Shown here: one piece after another, positions 45,054 through 54,836 of the stretch
How positions within the stretch are numbered: the first letter of the stretch is position 1
Layout of the letters: every line of letters starts with the position of its first letter
Source of the DNA: Heracleum sosnowskyi
Taxonomy: Eukaryota > Streptophyta > Magnoliopsida > Apiales > Apiaceae
DNA length: 64,000 nt
NCBI GenBank assembly: GCA_030848705.1
Contig: CM061243.1
Location: 98,826,436 to 98,890,435, forward strand
Direction of reading: 5' to 3'
Notes under the pieces: model-generated
The model's database searches: none
What the model was told of the DNA's origin: nothing
What the model saw: only the letters and a program-made list of their open reading frames with translations
Made by a program: the position numbers and the translations under genes

Positions 45054-47250
45054 ATGGCTCCTCGTCGTTGTGGCCGTGTCGAGCTCGATAGTATGCTTCC
45101 CGACCATCGGGAATATGTTGTTGGGCCCGGGGAGAGTTTGTGTGGCTTGTCAGGAACCTGGGCTGAAACTCCATTCTTATTATTCAAAAAACATGAGAGT
45201 GTTCGCAGGGCCACGTACTTTATGGATCACAGCACGGAATATCTGTCTCGGGAAGATTCGAGCCTTGAAGATTTTGATAAGGAAGGGATGGATGATTTGT
45301 TCAAGGGCTGCCCATACATCAACCAATATTCTACCTTTATTCCAGATGGCGAGGACGAGGCTCGGGTGGACTAGGTGTTCCGGGTCATGTTTGGTATTGA
45401 TGAGGGGTACATATGACGTTATGCCCGAGAAGGCGAGAAGATTTACGACCGACCGGACGATGGCTCAATTGGGATTCCGGTTGAGCATCTTCGGGATGCT
45501 TTCCAGTGTTTGAGTCACCGGTTTATCCGCTCCTTGCTTCGGGACATTCTGAAGATTCCGATTTTGCAGCTGACCCCGAACTCGGTTCGATTCCTTAATT
45601 GGTTAATCAGTATTTGTTCGTTCAAGGGTGTTGAGCCAACTTTCTGCCCATTTTTCACCATTTTCAAGCTAAATCGGTTTAACGAAGCTCCCCTGTATGA
45701 GCTTTACTTCAGGCGAAAGGAGTTGGGCTACGATCCAAAGGACAAGTTGCATGTTATTCAGCCTGGGTCAAACAAGGTCTAGCATCGGGAGTTCATCTTT
45801 GTTTGGGGAGATGAGTTGTCCTAGATGCCCTTCTACAAGGTGAAATATGATTGTAGTTATCGGGGCTGCCGAATTACTAGCGTGGTAGAGACCCATCAGA
45901 GGGCGTTTGTGAGATGGCCCGTTGGCCCTAGACCCGGGCTCATTTCAAGGAACATGATAAGCTTCACCGTGGGAACAGTAAGTCGGGGTTTTGACTTGTT
46001 ATTTTTTGCTGTTTTTGTACTGAAATGCGTGTTTTGTTCTTTTGTGCACTTGATTTGTGTTTCGGGACTATATTTTTCTGTTCATATATTTGTTTGTGTT
46101 AGTCATGTTGTGCTTTTTCCTTTTGCAGTTATCTCGACCGAGAACATGGCCGACAAGTAGACTCTATCCTTGACCCGCCACGAACGTCTAAAGAACAGGT
46201 TCAATTCCATCCATGGTGGCCCGGCGATGGTATTTGAGCCCGTGGAGGATGCGGCTGGTCCTCGCAAGAAGGCGAGAACCGAGGTTGTGACCACGGTTAA
46301 TGATGATGGGCAATTACAGGGGGATCTGACCACTGACTTGGTCGCGCTGCGCCAGAGTCGTAGCCCGGTCCGGATTGTGTTGCCCGCCACGGGGGTAGTG
46401 GTTTTGCCTGGTGGGGTCCCTCCTGGTTCAGTTCGTCAGTCGAGCAGCCGCTCGGTTGGTCCTGTCATTGGTTCGCCAAGCTCGGGTTCGGTTACTGTTG
46501 TCATCCCTGCCGCTCAGGCTTCGGGCTCGATGATTGTTGCCTTTCCCGCAACCCATGCTTCGGGCTCGGGGGTTCCCAAGACCGGGTATCTATTCAGGGT
46601 TCCCCGAAATACGGAATTGAATTGTGTTATGATGGAGGCTAAGTACCAACTGATGAGTAGTTGGGGCCACAAAGACCACGCCCATGGCGTTACCCGGGCT
46701 CTTGGCACGACAAGCTTTTTAAATTTCTTGAGTCATTTGTTTATGTTGGTTCAGTTCTGTTACTTAAATTTTTTCCGTGTTTGTTTTTGTCTTCTGCAAC
46801 TCGTCTCTCAAGTTAACAGGTATCTGGCCCGAGGGGTCAACATGGAGCTGAAGCTACGCGATGCCCAGGAGAACAACGGCGTGGACCAGCTGAAAGCGGA
46901 CCTGTCCAAGCTGGCGGAGGAATTAAAAGAGTCCCGACTCAATTTGGGGGTGTCGTAGTCTCGGGCCGATGCCTTAACTCTCGATAAAAATAAGGAGGCT
47001 GTCGAGGCTCGGCGCTTGCGGGCTCGGGTGGAGTAGTTGGAGAACAAACTGTAGAAAACAGAGGAGCAGCGGGCTTCGGCCGATGAGTTAATGGTGGCTA
47101 AGATTGAGGAGGTTTCCTCCCTGGAGGGGGTGATCGAGGGACTTGGGGCCTAGCTTCTACAGGTGTCATTGGACTCGGATGTGATCGAGGCTTTCAAGGC
47201 TTCCGACGCTTTTGAGGACGCGGTGGTGGATGATAGCTTGAAGACCCTGG
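45054..47250 (+). pseudogene. Antisense ORF of a Tat-type element, decayed by TAG stops
   Basis: ATG at 45054 opens a frame that resembles the plant 'putative gypsy-type transposon' proteins: an N-terminal globular part (IPVEHLRDAF, LQLTPNSVRFLNWL, PFYKVKYD), a Pro/Ser/Val-rich middle from about 46370, and a C-terminal coiled coil (46830-47240). One frame runs the length, with at least one likely intron (GTAAGT at 45978 to TTTTGCAG at 46128; the phase is off by one) and probably a second ending near 46818. It is broken by TAG at 45372, 45780, 45822, 46158, 46956, 47034, 47052 and 47151 and by TGA at 45414; no TAA. It is a pseudogene of an accessory protein of unknown role. Confidence 0.7.
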
Positions 47251-47273
47251 AGCGGCCCCAAATCGGGTATAAA

Positions 47274-48073
47274 CCCTAATTTAATTTGAATATTGAAAAA
47301 TTCATAATAAATCGAAAAATTACCAGATGATGATGAGGTTGGAAGATTCTGAAACTAGAGATCAAGAGCTTTGATTTGAGTACTTGAACTTTGATTTCTG
47401 AATTCAATAACACCTTGAACGAATTGATTGATTATTCAAGAACACGAAGAACACGTTTCGGGAATTTTTACTTTTTGACTATACGCAATGCAGATTATGA
47501 AGGCTATAAGGTACGATTCGTCTTTATATATTTTTGGAAAAATAATACCCCAAGGAACATTTTTGGATCGATATAGATCCACTAGATCGTTTAAAAACCC
47601 TAATTAGGTTAAAAACACGTTTTACGAGAAGATAATTATCTACAAGGATTGATAATTATCCAAATCAATACATATCATTATATAACTAATGCTCAAGCAT
47701 ACTGGGGCTATAACAAATGAAATATTGAGATAAACGATATATCCGTCCCCCTAAGCAATTAGGGTTTGGAACAATTTTTCCCTTTTCGAACAAAACGAAT
47801 TATACTGGCAAGATCAAATAACTAGGGATGAAATGATACGAATAATCCTTTCGATAACGTTTCAAATACGAAGGACGAAGGAATAATAATGATGTACTAA
47901 ATCTCAACGGGGCCCTTGAATTTCAAAACGGGGCTCAAGATTGAAGAAAATTTTAAACGACGAAATATTTGAAAGGGCTTCCGACTCACCAAATAACACA
48001 TAATCACTTAACACTCTCACCTTAATAATATTCAAATATCCCACAAAATATTTTATACCAAATATATCATTTA

Positions 48074-48113
<40 letters not shown>

Positions 48114-48129
48114 ATTCACGGATATCACA
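47274..48129 (-). repeat. Gypsy-like LTR repeat, copy A (truncated)
   Basis: Diverged direct repeat of 62343-63184. On the minus strand it starts TGTGATATCCGTGAA (copy B: TGTAAGATCCGTGAA), the style of long Gypsy LTRs, and includes CCCCGTTTTGAAATTCAAGG. It breaks off at AACCCTAATTT (47274), beside the Tat remnant. An (AT)n microsatellite lies at 48077-48107. No coding frame. Confidence 0.6.
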
Positions 48130-48184
48130 AGTACACATTTAAGAAGGTCAACAATGATTATAGTCAATACAAGTGAATTGAAAT

Positions 48185-48732
48185 TGTTAGGCCGAATACA
48201 CAATATAATCAAGTATATATGAGAATAACAATAATCAATAACACTGTTTATGAATCAATAAAACTGTAATCTTATTAACAGCTTCTCTCTTTATGATGTT
48301 AATGAATCACAAAGAGCTTCTAGGTTACAAGAATAATATCTCAATATTCGCGTCCCTTCTAGGGATAACCTATCTGTGTTTATATAGTACACAGCTACAT
48401 ACAATCCGTTTCTAATTGATATTCCTATAAGTTAGCTATACAATTCGTATCAATTAAGGATTGCTTCTTATCTTCTATTCCGTTTCCTTAGCTGTATCAA
48501 TATATTCTGCTTCTTTCCATCTTCAGAATACATTGCTTCTAGAATCTTCAATTCTGCACCGACAGCTAATTCAACTATCTCCTTGTCAGACTTTAAAATA
48601 AACTTTGACCGGCTTTCTTTAAACTCTTCACCCTGTCAGAGTTTAACTAAACTCTGACCGGCTTCTGATAAACTCTGGTCAGTACCTGTTGCTTAAACAC
48701 TGATAAACAAACATTAGCAATTATATCTAACA
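48185..48732 (-). repeat. 3' LTR of Copia element 2
   Basis: 548 bp, TGTTAGGCCG to ATATCTAACA. It holds several AAACTCTG/CAGAGTTT motifs near 48600-48680 (AAACTCTGACCGGCTT type). Confidence 0.95.
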
Positions 48733-48744
48733 ATCTCCCCCAAC
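48733..48744 (-). promoter_or_regulatory. Polypurine tract of Copia element 2
   Basis: The minus strand reads AGTTGGGGGAGAT directly before the LTR start TGTTAGATAT. Confidence 0.88.
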
Positions 48745-48896
48745 TTGTGCATAAATAAAATGTACAAGTTAAACAGATAATTGATGATGTCAAAAACATT
48801 TTAACAAATGCAGTGTTTAACATATAACAGAGTTTAATTTAAACAGAGTTTAAATTTGACTTAGAATAGAAAATATTAAAAACTTACAGTCAGACT

Positions 48897-51800
48897 TTAC
48901 TTGACTTCTTCAATATCAGATACTGTCCTGAGATAATCAACCAACAGTCTTCTCTCAGCATTCTCAAGTTCAGCTATCATAATCTCTTTCAGCTCCTTAT
49001 ACTCTGGATCTCCTTCACCAGTTTGATATATGGCAGCCCTCAGAGAATAGATACTGTTTTTCTTCATTTCATTTCCTAACCGAATGTACTGAGCTTTATC
49101 TGACTCTAAGTTGAACTCTAAAACTTTTACTCCAAGTGCAGTTCTAAATCTAGCACTATTTCTCTTCATCTCCACCAACTTCCCAGCATGATCTTTATAT
49201 TTTGGAATATAAACACTTGAGACTCCTCCTCCAAGCATTACTTTCGATCTCAGCATCTTTTCTTTTAAGATTTGAGCAACATTATGGGTGTGTCTGTTCT
49301 TAACCTTCAACAGATAAAGTACATATTCAAGTTCTTCCCATGATTTGAGATTGACATCAGATTCTCCAACTCTATAAACTCTACCATCATTCATAAAGTA
49401 TAACAGAAACTGCTTCTTCAAGACTCTGTGAAAAATCAACTGAACAGATTCTAACTTATCAAGATTTTCTTGTGTATCTCCAATGTTAGATCCTGCCAGT
49501 GAAATATTGTCTTGAGATCTGTTATTTGTCCTTCTCTCTCTGTGTGAACCCAGTCCAGATTTATCATAAGCTTCTTTTCCCAATACGGTTCTGGTTTCTG
49601 AGAAATTCACAGCTTCAAGCCTCAAATCTTCAAGAATCTTTGGTTTGCTGAATCCTGGAAGTTGTGTAGATTTCTGTACAACTTGAGCAACGTCAGAGGT
49701 TGTCATAACTTTAGTAGTATCATCAACTTGAGCAGCGTCAGAGGTTGATTTTGCTAATCTTGTTTCAACTTGAGCAATGTCAGAGGTTGAAATATCTTTC
49801 TTCTTCAGGTTAGGCTCTTCAATCATTATGCCTTTACCTTTATCAGAATTTCTAATCACAGGCCTCCTGGTGTATTGTATACTCTGTTGAGTATTTTCTT
49901 TAATAATAATTCCAGTCTCTTTCTTTCTAGGAGCCTTGATTTCCTTCTTTTTGTATATCCCAGCTTCAAGATTCTTCTTGTGTTCTTCAGCAAGCATTTG
50001 CTCTTCAGCTTGGATATCTTCAATTGTAACATCTTTTCCATGTTCTGCCATAAACATCTTAGCAGCAACTTCCTCATCAGTGCTAGGCTTATCAGTGTTT
50101 ATCAAACTTTTGAGTTTTGAACCACTGGCAGAGTTTACATTTCCCTTACCAGAGTTTGATCTTCTATCAGAGTTTGATCTTGATCTTGGTGGTCTTTTAT
50201 CAGAACTTAATTTTAAGCTCTTTTCACGTTCACCTTCCTTGCTTCCACCATCATTACCATCATCCCTCCGTCTCAGAGTTTGAGTGTCTTTGCATTTGTC
50301 ACTTGGTACACTCTCCCCCTTTTTGACATCATCAGAAAGTAGTACTGATGTCAGCAATTCCAGAGCATTAGAAATTGAAGTTAGTTGGGCAGACATAGCA
50401 GTCTGATTCTCCTCAACTTTCAACAATCTAGAATTAAAAGTCTTTTGCTCTTTACACAAAGAGATGTATAGAGATTTGTCCTTTTGCTGTGTAAGCTCTC
50501 TTGTAGCTATATCATTCCTTAATCCTTCAATCACCTTGTCAGAAGCATCAAAACGATTGTTTAATGATTTGATTTGGACAACAGTTGCTTTGAGATGACT
50601 GAGAAGTTCAGGATTTGTAATCTCTTTCACAGAGTTAGCAGTTAAATCAGCAGCCCTTTGTGAAGTAAAAATACAATCTGCTGCTGTCCAGTTCTTGAAG
50701 TACATATCTTGAAAATGTTCTTCAGTAGCCCGATTGAACTCTCTTTCTTCATCAGAGTTTGCTTGAATGTTAGATATGTCCTCTTGTACATCTGAATTTG
50801 AATGAGCAGGACTAGCATTAACATTGTCATCCTCTCCTGGAATCTCTTCAGGAACATGTTCAACAGTGATTTCATTTTGTAACTGTGCAGCTTCATCATT
50901 TGCTTTCTCTGCAACAGTTTCAGGAATATCAGAGTTTGCTTTAGCAATTACCTCTGCTTCTCTCTGAACAATCTCAACAACAGATTGTTGTAGAGCTTCA
51001 AGAACAAGAACATCCTCAGAGTTTGCAACAAACTCTGCTGCTACAGGAACATTCTCTGTGGCATCAGCAGGTACAGCAACAGCTTCTGTAACTTGATCAA
51101 CTCTAATCTGATCAACTTCCTCACCTTTCTCAAAATCAAGAGAAATGATTTCAGTGTGAGAAGCCATAGGTTCTACTAGTTCAGTAGTAGCTTGATCAGC
51201 TTCTCTTACATTTTCTTCATGATCAAAAATTCTGCTGTCAGAATGAGCAGCAGCTTCCTCAACTACATCATTAGTATTTGATGTAGGAGCTTCTCTGTCA
51301 AAATCCATCTGATTAGTATCAGTATTTGCAGCATCCTCCTGAACAAAAGCTTCAGGAGCTTCAGTTTCCTCAGGAACTTTGTCCATATTTGCAATGATGT
51401 CACCAAAAAGTTGTGCAGCCACAAGTCTTCTTTTTCTCTGATGAAGAGTTTCTTCATCAGCTTCAGTTTCTGAGGCTTCAACAACAGATTGTGCCCTATT
51501 GGCTCTTCTTTTCTTTATCCTTGTTTTCTGAGGCATCTCTTCAGTTCTTGATACCCCAGCTGCAGTAGATGGTCTCTTCGCAGGTTTAGTACCAATATGT
51601 TTAGTCCTACCTCCCCTTGCAGGTTTAACAGTACTGGATGAAGGGACCTTCATGTGTAAAGGTTCAGGTTGAGATTCAGCTTGTGTTTGTGGATTTACTT
51701 GAGCATCCACAAACTGTTGCACAGAAGCAGGTAACAAAAGGTCTCCAACAATTCCTTTCTTAATATCTTTGTTAATGAGATCAGAAAATACTCTCTTGTG

Positions 51801-52493
51801 TAATTTAAAACAAGAAACATCTTCACTAACAACATCTACCCCGTCAACACAATAAGAGAATAAAGTCTGACAAAATCTAGAAAAGTATACTACTCCTCTA
51901 TTCTCTGTCATTTTCTCTCCTAAATTGTTCAAAACAAGTCGTGCAAGATCAAAATGATTATCGAATAAAAGAGAATACCCGATTTGCAGACTGTCTGTGG
52001 GAATAGCATCCCAGTTTGTGCATTTCTTTCCGAACGTTCTCGTGATACAATCAAAGAAGAAGCTCCACTCCTTCCTTAAGAACGGTCGCTTCAGTTGTCC
52101 AATCTTATTCAAAGGACCAGAATACCCAATCTCTCTCATCATCCTTAGCAAATCAGAGTCACCCATTCCAATAGTATAAGAAGAATACTCAGGAAATCCC
52201 ATTGCTGCTCGAACAGTACCAGGAGTAATAACATACTTTGTTTCTTCAAACTCAAAGATTATGGATGGGTTCCCAGTTTCACCACCATTATCATAAACTC
52301 CTGACTCCCAGAACGCCTTGATTTGTAAGCCAGAAAGTTTTTCAGGTTCCACCAAAGCACGCCCAATCGCTGACTGAGCAAGAAACTCTTGAATCATATG
52401 AAATGCCTCTGGTGCGTTTGCAGTGTTTAGTGGTGCGGTATAGTTGTTTGGAACGAACTCTAACCCAGACGAAACAAAAGCTGTGGTTGCCAT
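48897..52493 (-). CDS. Third ORF of Copia element 2 (Sirevirus ORF3-type protein)
   Basis: 1198 residues from ATG at 52493 (context TCTAATGGC). Residues 1-260 form an ordered domain (YVITPGTVRAAMGFP near 85, WSFFFDCITRTF near 145, VVYFSRFCQTLFSY near 205). It matches in pattern the ORF3 N-terminus of Copia element 1. Residues about 280-340 are basic and about 340-610 are highly acidic and low-complexity, with repeated N-S-D-E-like groups encoded by the AAACTCTGA motif. A heptad-rich stretch follows near 615-720, then a Lys/Ser-rich basic part and a helical C-terminus (990-1190). No signal peptide or membrane helix is visible, so the label 'envelope-like' is not supported. A minus-strand TATTTAAATA box at 52618-52609, 116 bp upstream of the ATG, suggests its own promoter. 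Confidence 0.85.
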   Translation of the reverse strand: MATTAFVSSGLEFVPNNYTAPLNTANAPEAFHMIQEFLAQSAIGRALVEPEKLSGLQIKAFWESGVYDNGGETGNPSIIFEFEETKYVITPGTVRAAMGFPEYSSYTIGMGDSDLLRMMREIGYSGPLNKIGQLKRPFLRKEWSFFFDCITRTFGKKCTNWDAIPTDSLQIGYSLLFDNHFDLARLVLNNLGEKMTENRGVVYFSRFCQTLFSYCVDGVDVVSEDVSCFKLHKRVFSDLINKDIKKGIVGDLLLPASVQQFVDAQVNPQTQAESQPEPLHMKVPSSSTVKPARGGRTKHIGTKPAKRPSTAAGVSRTEEMPQKTRIKKRRANRAQSVVEASETEADEETLHQRKRRLVAAQLFGDIIANMDKVPEETEAPEAFVQEDAANTDTNQMDFDREAPTSNTNDVVEEAAAHSDSRIFDHEENVREADQATTELVEPMASHTEIISLDFEKGEEVDQIRVDQVTEAVAVPADATENVPVAAEFVANSEDVLVLEALQQSVVEIVQREAEVIAKANSDIPETVAEKANDEAAQLQNEITVEHVPEEIPGEDDNVNASPAHSNSDVQEDISNIQANSDEEREFNRATEEHFQDMYFKNWTAADCIFTSQRAADLTANSVKEITNPELLSHLKATVVQIKSLNNRFDASDKVIEGLRNDIATRELTQQKDKSLYISLCKEQKTFNSRLLKVEENQTAMSAQLTSISNALELLTSVLLSDDVKKGESVPSDKCKDTQTLRRRDDGNDGGSKEGEREKSLKLSSDKRPPRSRSNSDRRSNSGKGNVNSASGSKLKSLINTDKPSTDEEVAAKMFMAEHGKDVTIEDIQAEEQMLAEEHKKNLEAGIYKKKEIKAPRKKETGIIIKENTQQSIQYTRRPVIRNSDKGKGIMIEEPNLKKKDISTSDIAQVETRLAKSTSDAAQVDDTTKVMTTSDVAQVVQKSTQLPGFSKPKILEDLRLEAVNFSETRTVLGKEAYDKSGLGSHRERRTNNRSQDNISLAGSNIGDTQENLDKLESVQLIFHRVLKKQFLLYFMNDGRVYRVGESDVNLKSWEELEYVLYLLKVKNRHTHNVAQILKEKMLRSKVMLGGGVSSVYIPKYKDHAGKLVEMKRNSARFRTALGVKVLEFNLESDKAQYIRLGNEMKKNSIYSLRAAIYQTGEGDPEYKELKEIMIAELENAERRLLVDYLRTVSDIEEVK

Positions 52494-52608
52494 TAGAAGA
52501 TTTTGAATTGATGCGAAAGCTTAACAGAGTTTATGTGTAGAAAGGTGTTTGTGAAAAAGCGTATGAAGAGTTAAGGTGTGTAAAAGATTGAACCGTTTAT
52601 GTGTAGTG

Positions 52609-52618
52609 TATTTAAATA
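52609..52618 (-). promoter_or_regulatory. Candidate internal promoter of the third ORF
   Basis: TATTTAAATA on either strand (palindromic). On the minus strand it lies 116 bp before the ATG of the 1198-residue ORF, which fits a TATA box with an 85-90 nt leader. The opposite-strand ORF starts 415 bp away on the other side, so the region could be a shared promoter. Confidence 0.4.
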
Positions 52619-53033
52619 ATAACTGTAAAGATCACGATACACAGCAGGCGTCCTTGAATCGTGTGTGAGTGGGACAGATGTCAAACGTGCATACGCTGAC
52701 AGCTGTATCTAACAACTTCCAATACACACGTGCAAACGTGCAAACGTGGAGACACCTGGCAACACATAAGACACTCAAAACATCCGCTTTAATAAAAATC
52801 AATAATAATAAAATTATCAATTTTAATCTTTCAGAAACATAATAACAATTACGAAGGAACTCAACAGTCAGATCAATAATGACTGTCTTGGAACTCCGCA
52901 CGTTACTGTTCCCAAAAGCTTCGAAAACCTTTCAGTCGCCAAGAAAAAAACTTTTCAGTTTCCCTGTTGAATGCTGTAAAAACCCAAGCATTATCACAAT
53001 GAGCAATTCATTATCAAAACTACCATACACCAA

Positions 53034-53423
53034 ATGGCCGGAACTTTCGAATTCATGGATGTGGAAGAATTCTTGAACATGAACTGGCAACAACAAGAAA
53101 ACTATCTAATCGATGAGTTTCTTGTTTTATCATTCTTGAATGATGAAGGTCTTATAGTAGATGATGAAATAGCCGAAGGGCCTTTCTCCAACCCTCATGT
53201 ATACATCTTCCGTCCAGGACCATATGATGCACCAATCCTCGCAGATGAAGATGCTATGGAGATCTGCATGATGCTTTTTCAACTGAGTTTCTTGTCGGGT
53301 TCAAAAGAAAATCTCTTCTTGCAATCCTGCAAGCTGCAAAGCAGAAAGAGAACCCGAGAAGATGATGATGATTCATCATTAGGAGGATTTCAAGCTATCC
53401 CAAATGGTATAATGACCAGATGA
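53034..53423 (+). CDS. Small antisense ORF inside Copia element 2
   Basis: 129 residues, ATG at 53034 (context CAAATGGCC), on the strand opposite to the retrotransposon genes, in the gap between pol and the third ORF. The protein is acidic in the first 100 residues (DVEEFLNMNWQQQ, DDEIAEGPF, DAMEICMMLFQL) and ends with a basic KLQSRKRTRE patch followed by four Asp. It is not a mirror of any minus-strand ORF. No family is recognised. The downstream 200 bp is T-rich with AATGTAAAG and AATGAAAAAG near 53600-53635, compatible with a plant poly(A) region. Copia element 1 has no counterpart; its gap is 1.1 kb shorter. Real expression is unproven. Confidence 0.5.
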   Translation: MAGTFEFMDVEEFLNMNWQQQENYLIDEFLVLSFLNDEGLIVDDEIAEGPFSNPHVYIFRPGPYDAPILADEDAMEICMMLFQLSFLSGSKENLFLQSCKLQSRKRTREDDDDSSLGGFQAIPNGIMTR

Positions 53424-53639
53424 ACAACTGGGTAGCTATCATCAGAAGTAGTAGAGCACAATGGCTTCTGGCTCTAGCTCTTCTGCTTCGATTATAGCAT
53501 TCAAATACTTCTCCTGGTTAAATAGATCTTTTCTTTTGTAACCATAGAAATTAGTATTTATCAGAAAGATTAGCTAGATAAGAGTATGAAATTGTTTGAA
53601 TGTAAAGAAAGTTTGAATCAATTAATGAAAAAGATCTAT

Positions 53640-54836
53640 TTTCTTGCTTTACATATCAATATTAGCAATATTTCATAGTAATTGTAAAGTGAAAGAATTG
53701 ATATCACTTTAAAACAATAAACTAACATACTCATCAGTACTACTGATCACCATCAGTACTTATCAACGACACTCTTTCTTTTCTCTGTTCAATCATACTT
53801 TTTCTAAGAACAAATGTCTAATCTCAAAATTATAAAATGTCTGAAACAAAGAGATTATTTTAACCATCAGAGATTAAAACAAAATAACCTCGGCGTATTT
53901 CACACAATACATCAGTGTTTACCATTTGTCCTTCTTTGTCAATAAACTCTTTGCTCAAACTGTACAGTTGTGAAAATATGTGTGTGCAATAGCAGAGTTT
54001 ACCGAAATCAGTATTTAGATCATCTCAAAGTGCATAAAATCCACAAACTAAAGTAGTAAAAACTGGTTGCCTAAACTCTCATGTTTAACATAAAATCTGA
54101 TTTTTATATCTAAACTCTGTATTACTGATATCCTTTCATTTGGATATGTCTTTTATTTTTCACCCCCTTTTATTATTTTTTTTTTTATTTTTTTTATTTT
54201 TTTTTTTATTTTTTTTTATTATTTTTCCAGTAATCAGTGGTTGGCACTAGTCACCAAAAATCAAAGATTTTAGCCCTTATTTCATACAATAAGTTCCTGG
54301 ATCTTCCTAGGCTCAACATGATCTCAAAGGAATTTGTGCTCTGTTTTGGCATCTTTTAATTTGAGGGTGAATTATTTGCAATTAATAATCAGAGTTTAGA
54401 CTTTCCATCAGTTAATACAACTAACTTATGAGAGAAAATGCAAACAGCTAATACAGACTCAATGTTTAGGATCAATAAACTAAGAGATGGTATAAATATA
54501 GAGACAGTATCATGCTGTGTTAGCTTACTGCACATTATTGAGATCAGAATCTATACAACTCTTAAGGATTCACAATTACTTACTGAGAATTATGCTTCAT
54601 ACAAATTTCTTCATTGGTCCATATGTTTCAGACAAAATTACAATCAGAGTATAACATTGAACTGTAACATTCAGAGTATGACCAACATTTTATGATTAAC
54701 AGAGTTTACTGACAGAGTTTAATATCAGAGTATATCTTCAGAGTTTAACATGTTGGTGCACATAACAGTTAACACATGCAAGGAATCATGAGCATAAAAA
54801 TCAAACATGTATAGGTTTTGAGTCTAACCCGTATCT
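53640..54836. other. Non-coding gap with motif cluster and T-tract
   Basis: Between the antisense ORF and the pol stop. Contains a T-rich tract at 54165-54225 and a dense group of CAGAGTTT/CAGAGTAT motifs at 54645-54750. No protein-coding frame seems likely. Confidence 0.6.

Larger units (their letters stand above)
42776..47273 (-). mobile_element. Remnant of a Tat-type Gypsy element (3' part only)
   Basis: Read on the minus strand, the 3' end is intact: LTR (to 43199), purine tract at 43200-43212, tandem-repeat 3' region, and beyond it an ORF on the opposite strand. This order (3' LTR, tandem array, antisense ORF) is characteristic of Tat-lineage elements. Gag, pol and the 5' LTR are missing; at about 47274 the sequence changes abruptly to an unrelated LTR-like repeat. 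The left LTR edge near 42776 is a guess. Confidence 0.65.

Noticed and set aside
48077..48107. (AT)n run as a replication or attachment site
   Set aside because: A simple microsatellite, of the kind common in plant intergenic DNA.
17765..52493. Labelling the third ORFs as envelope genes
   Set aside because: No signal peptide, membrane helix or cleavage site is visible; only position matches the env-like tradition.
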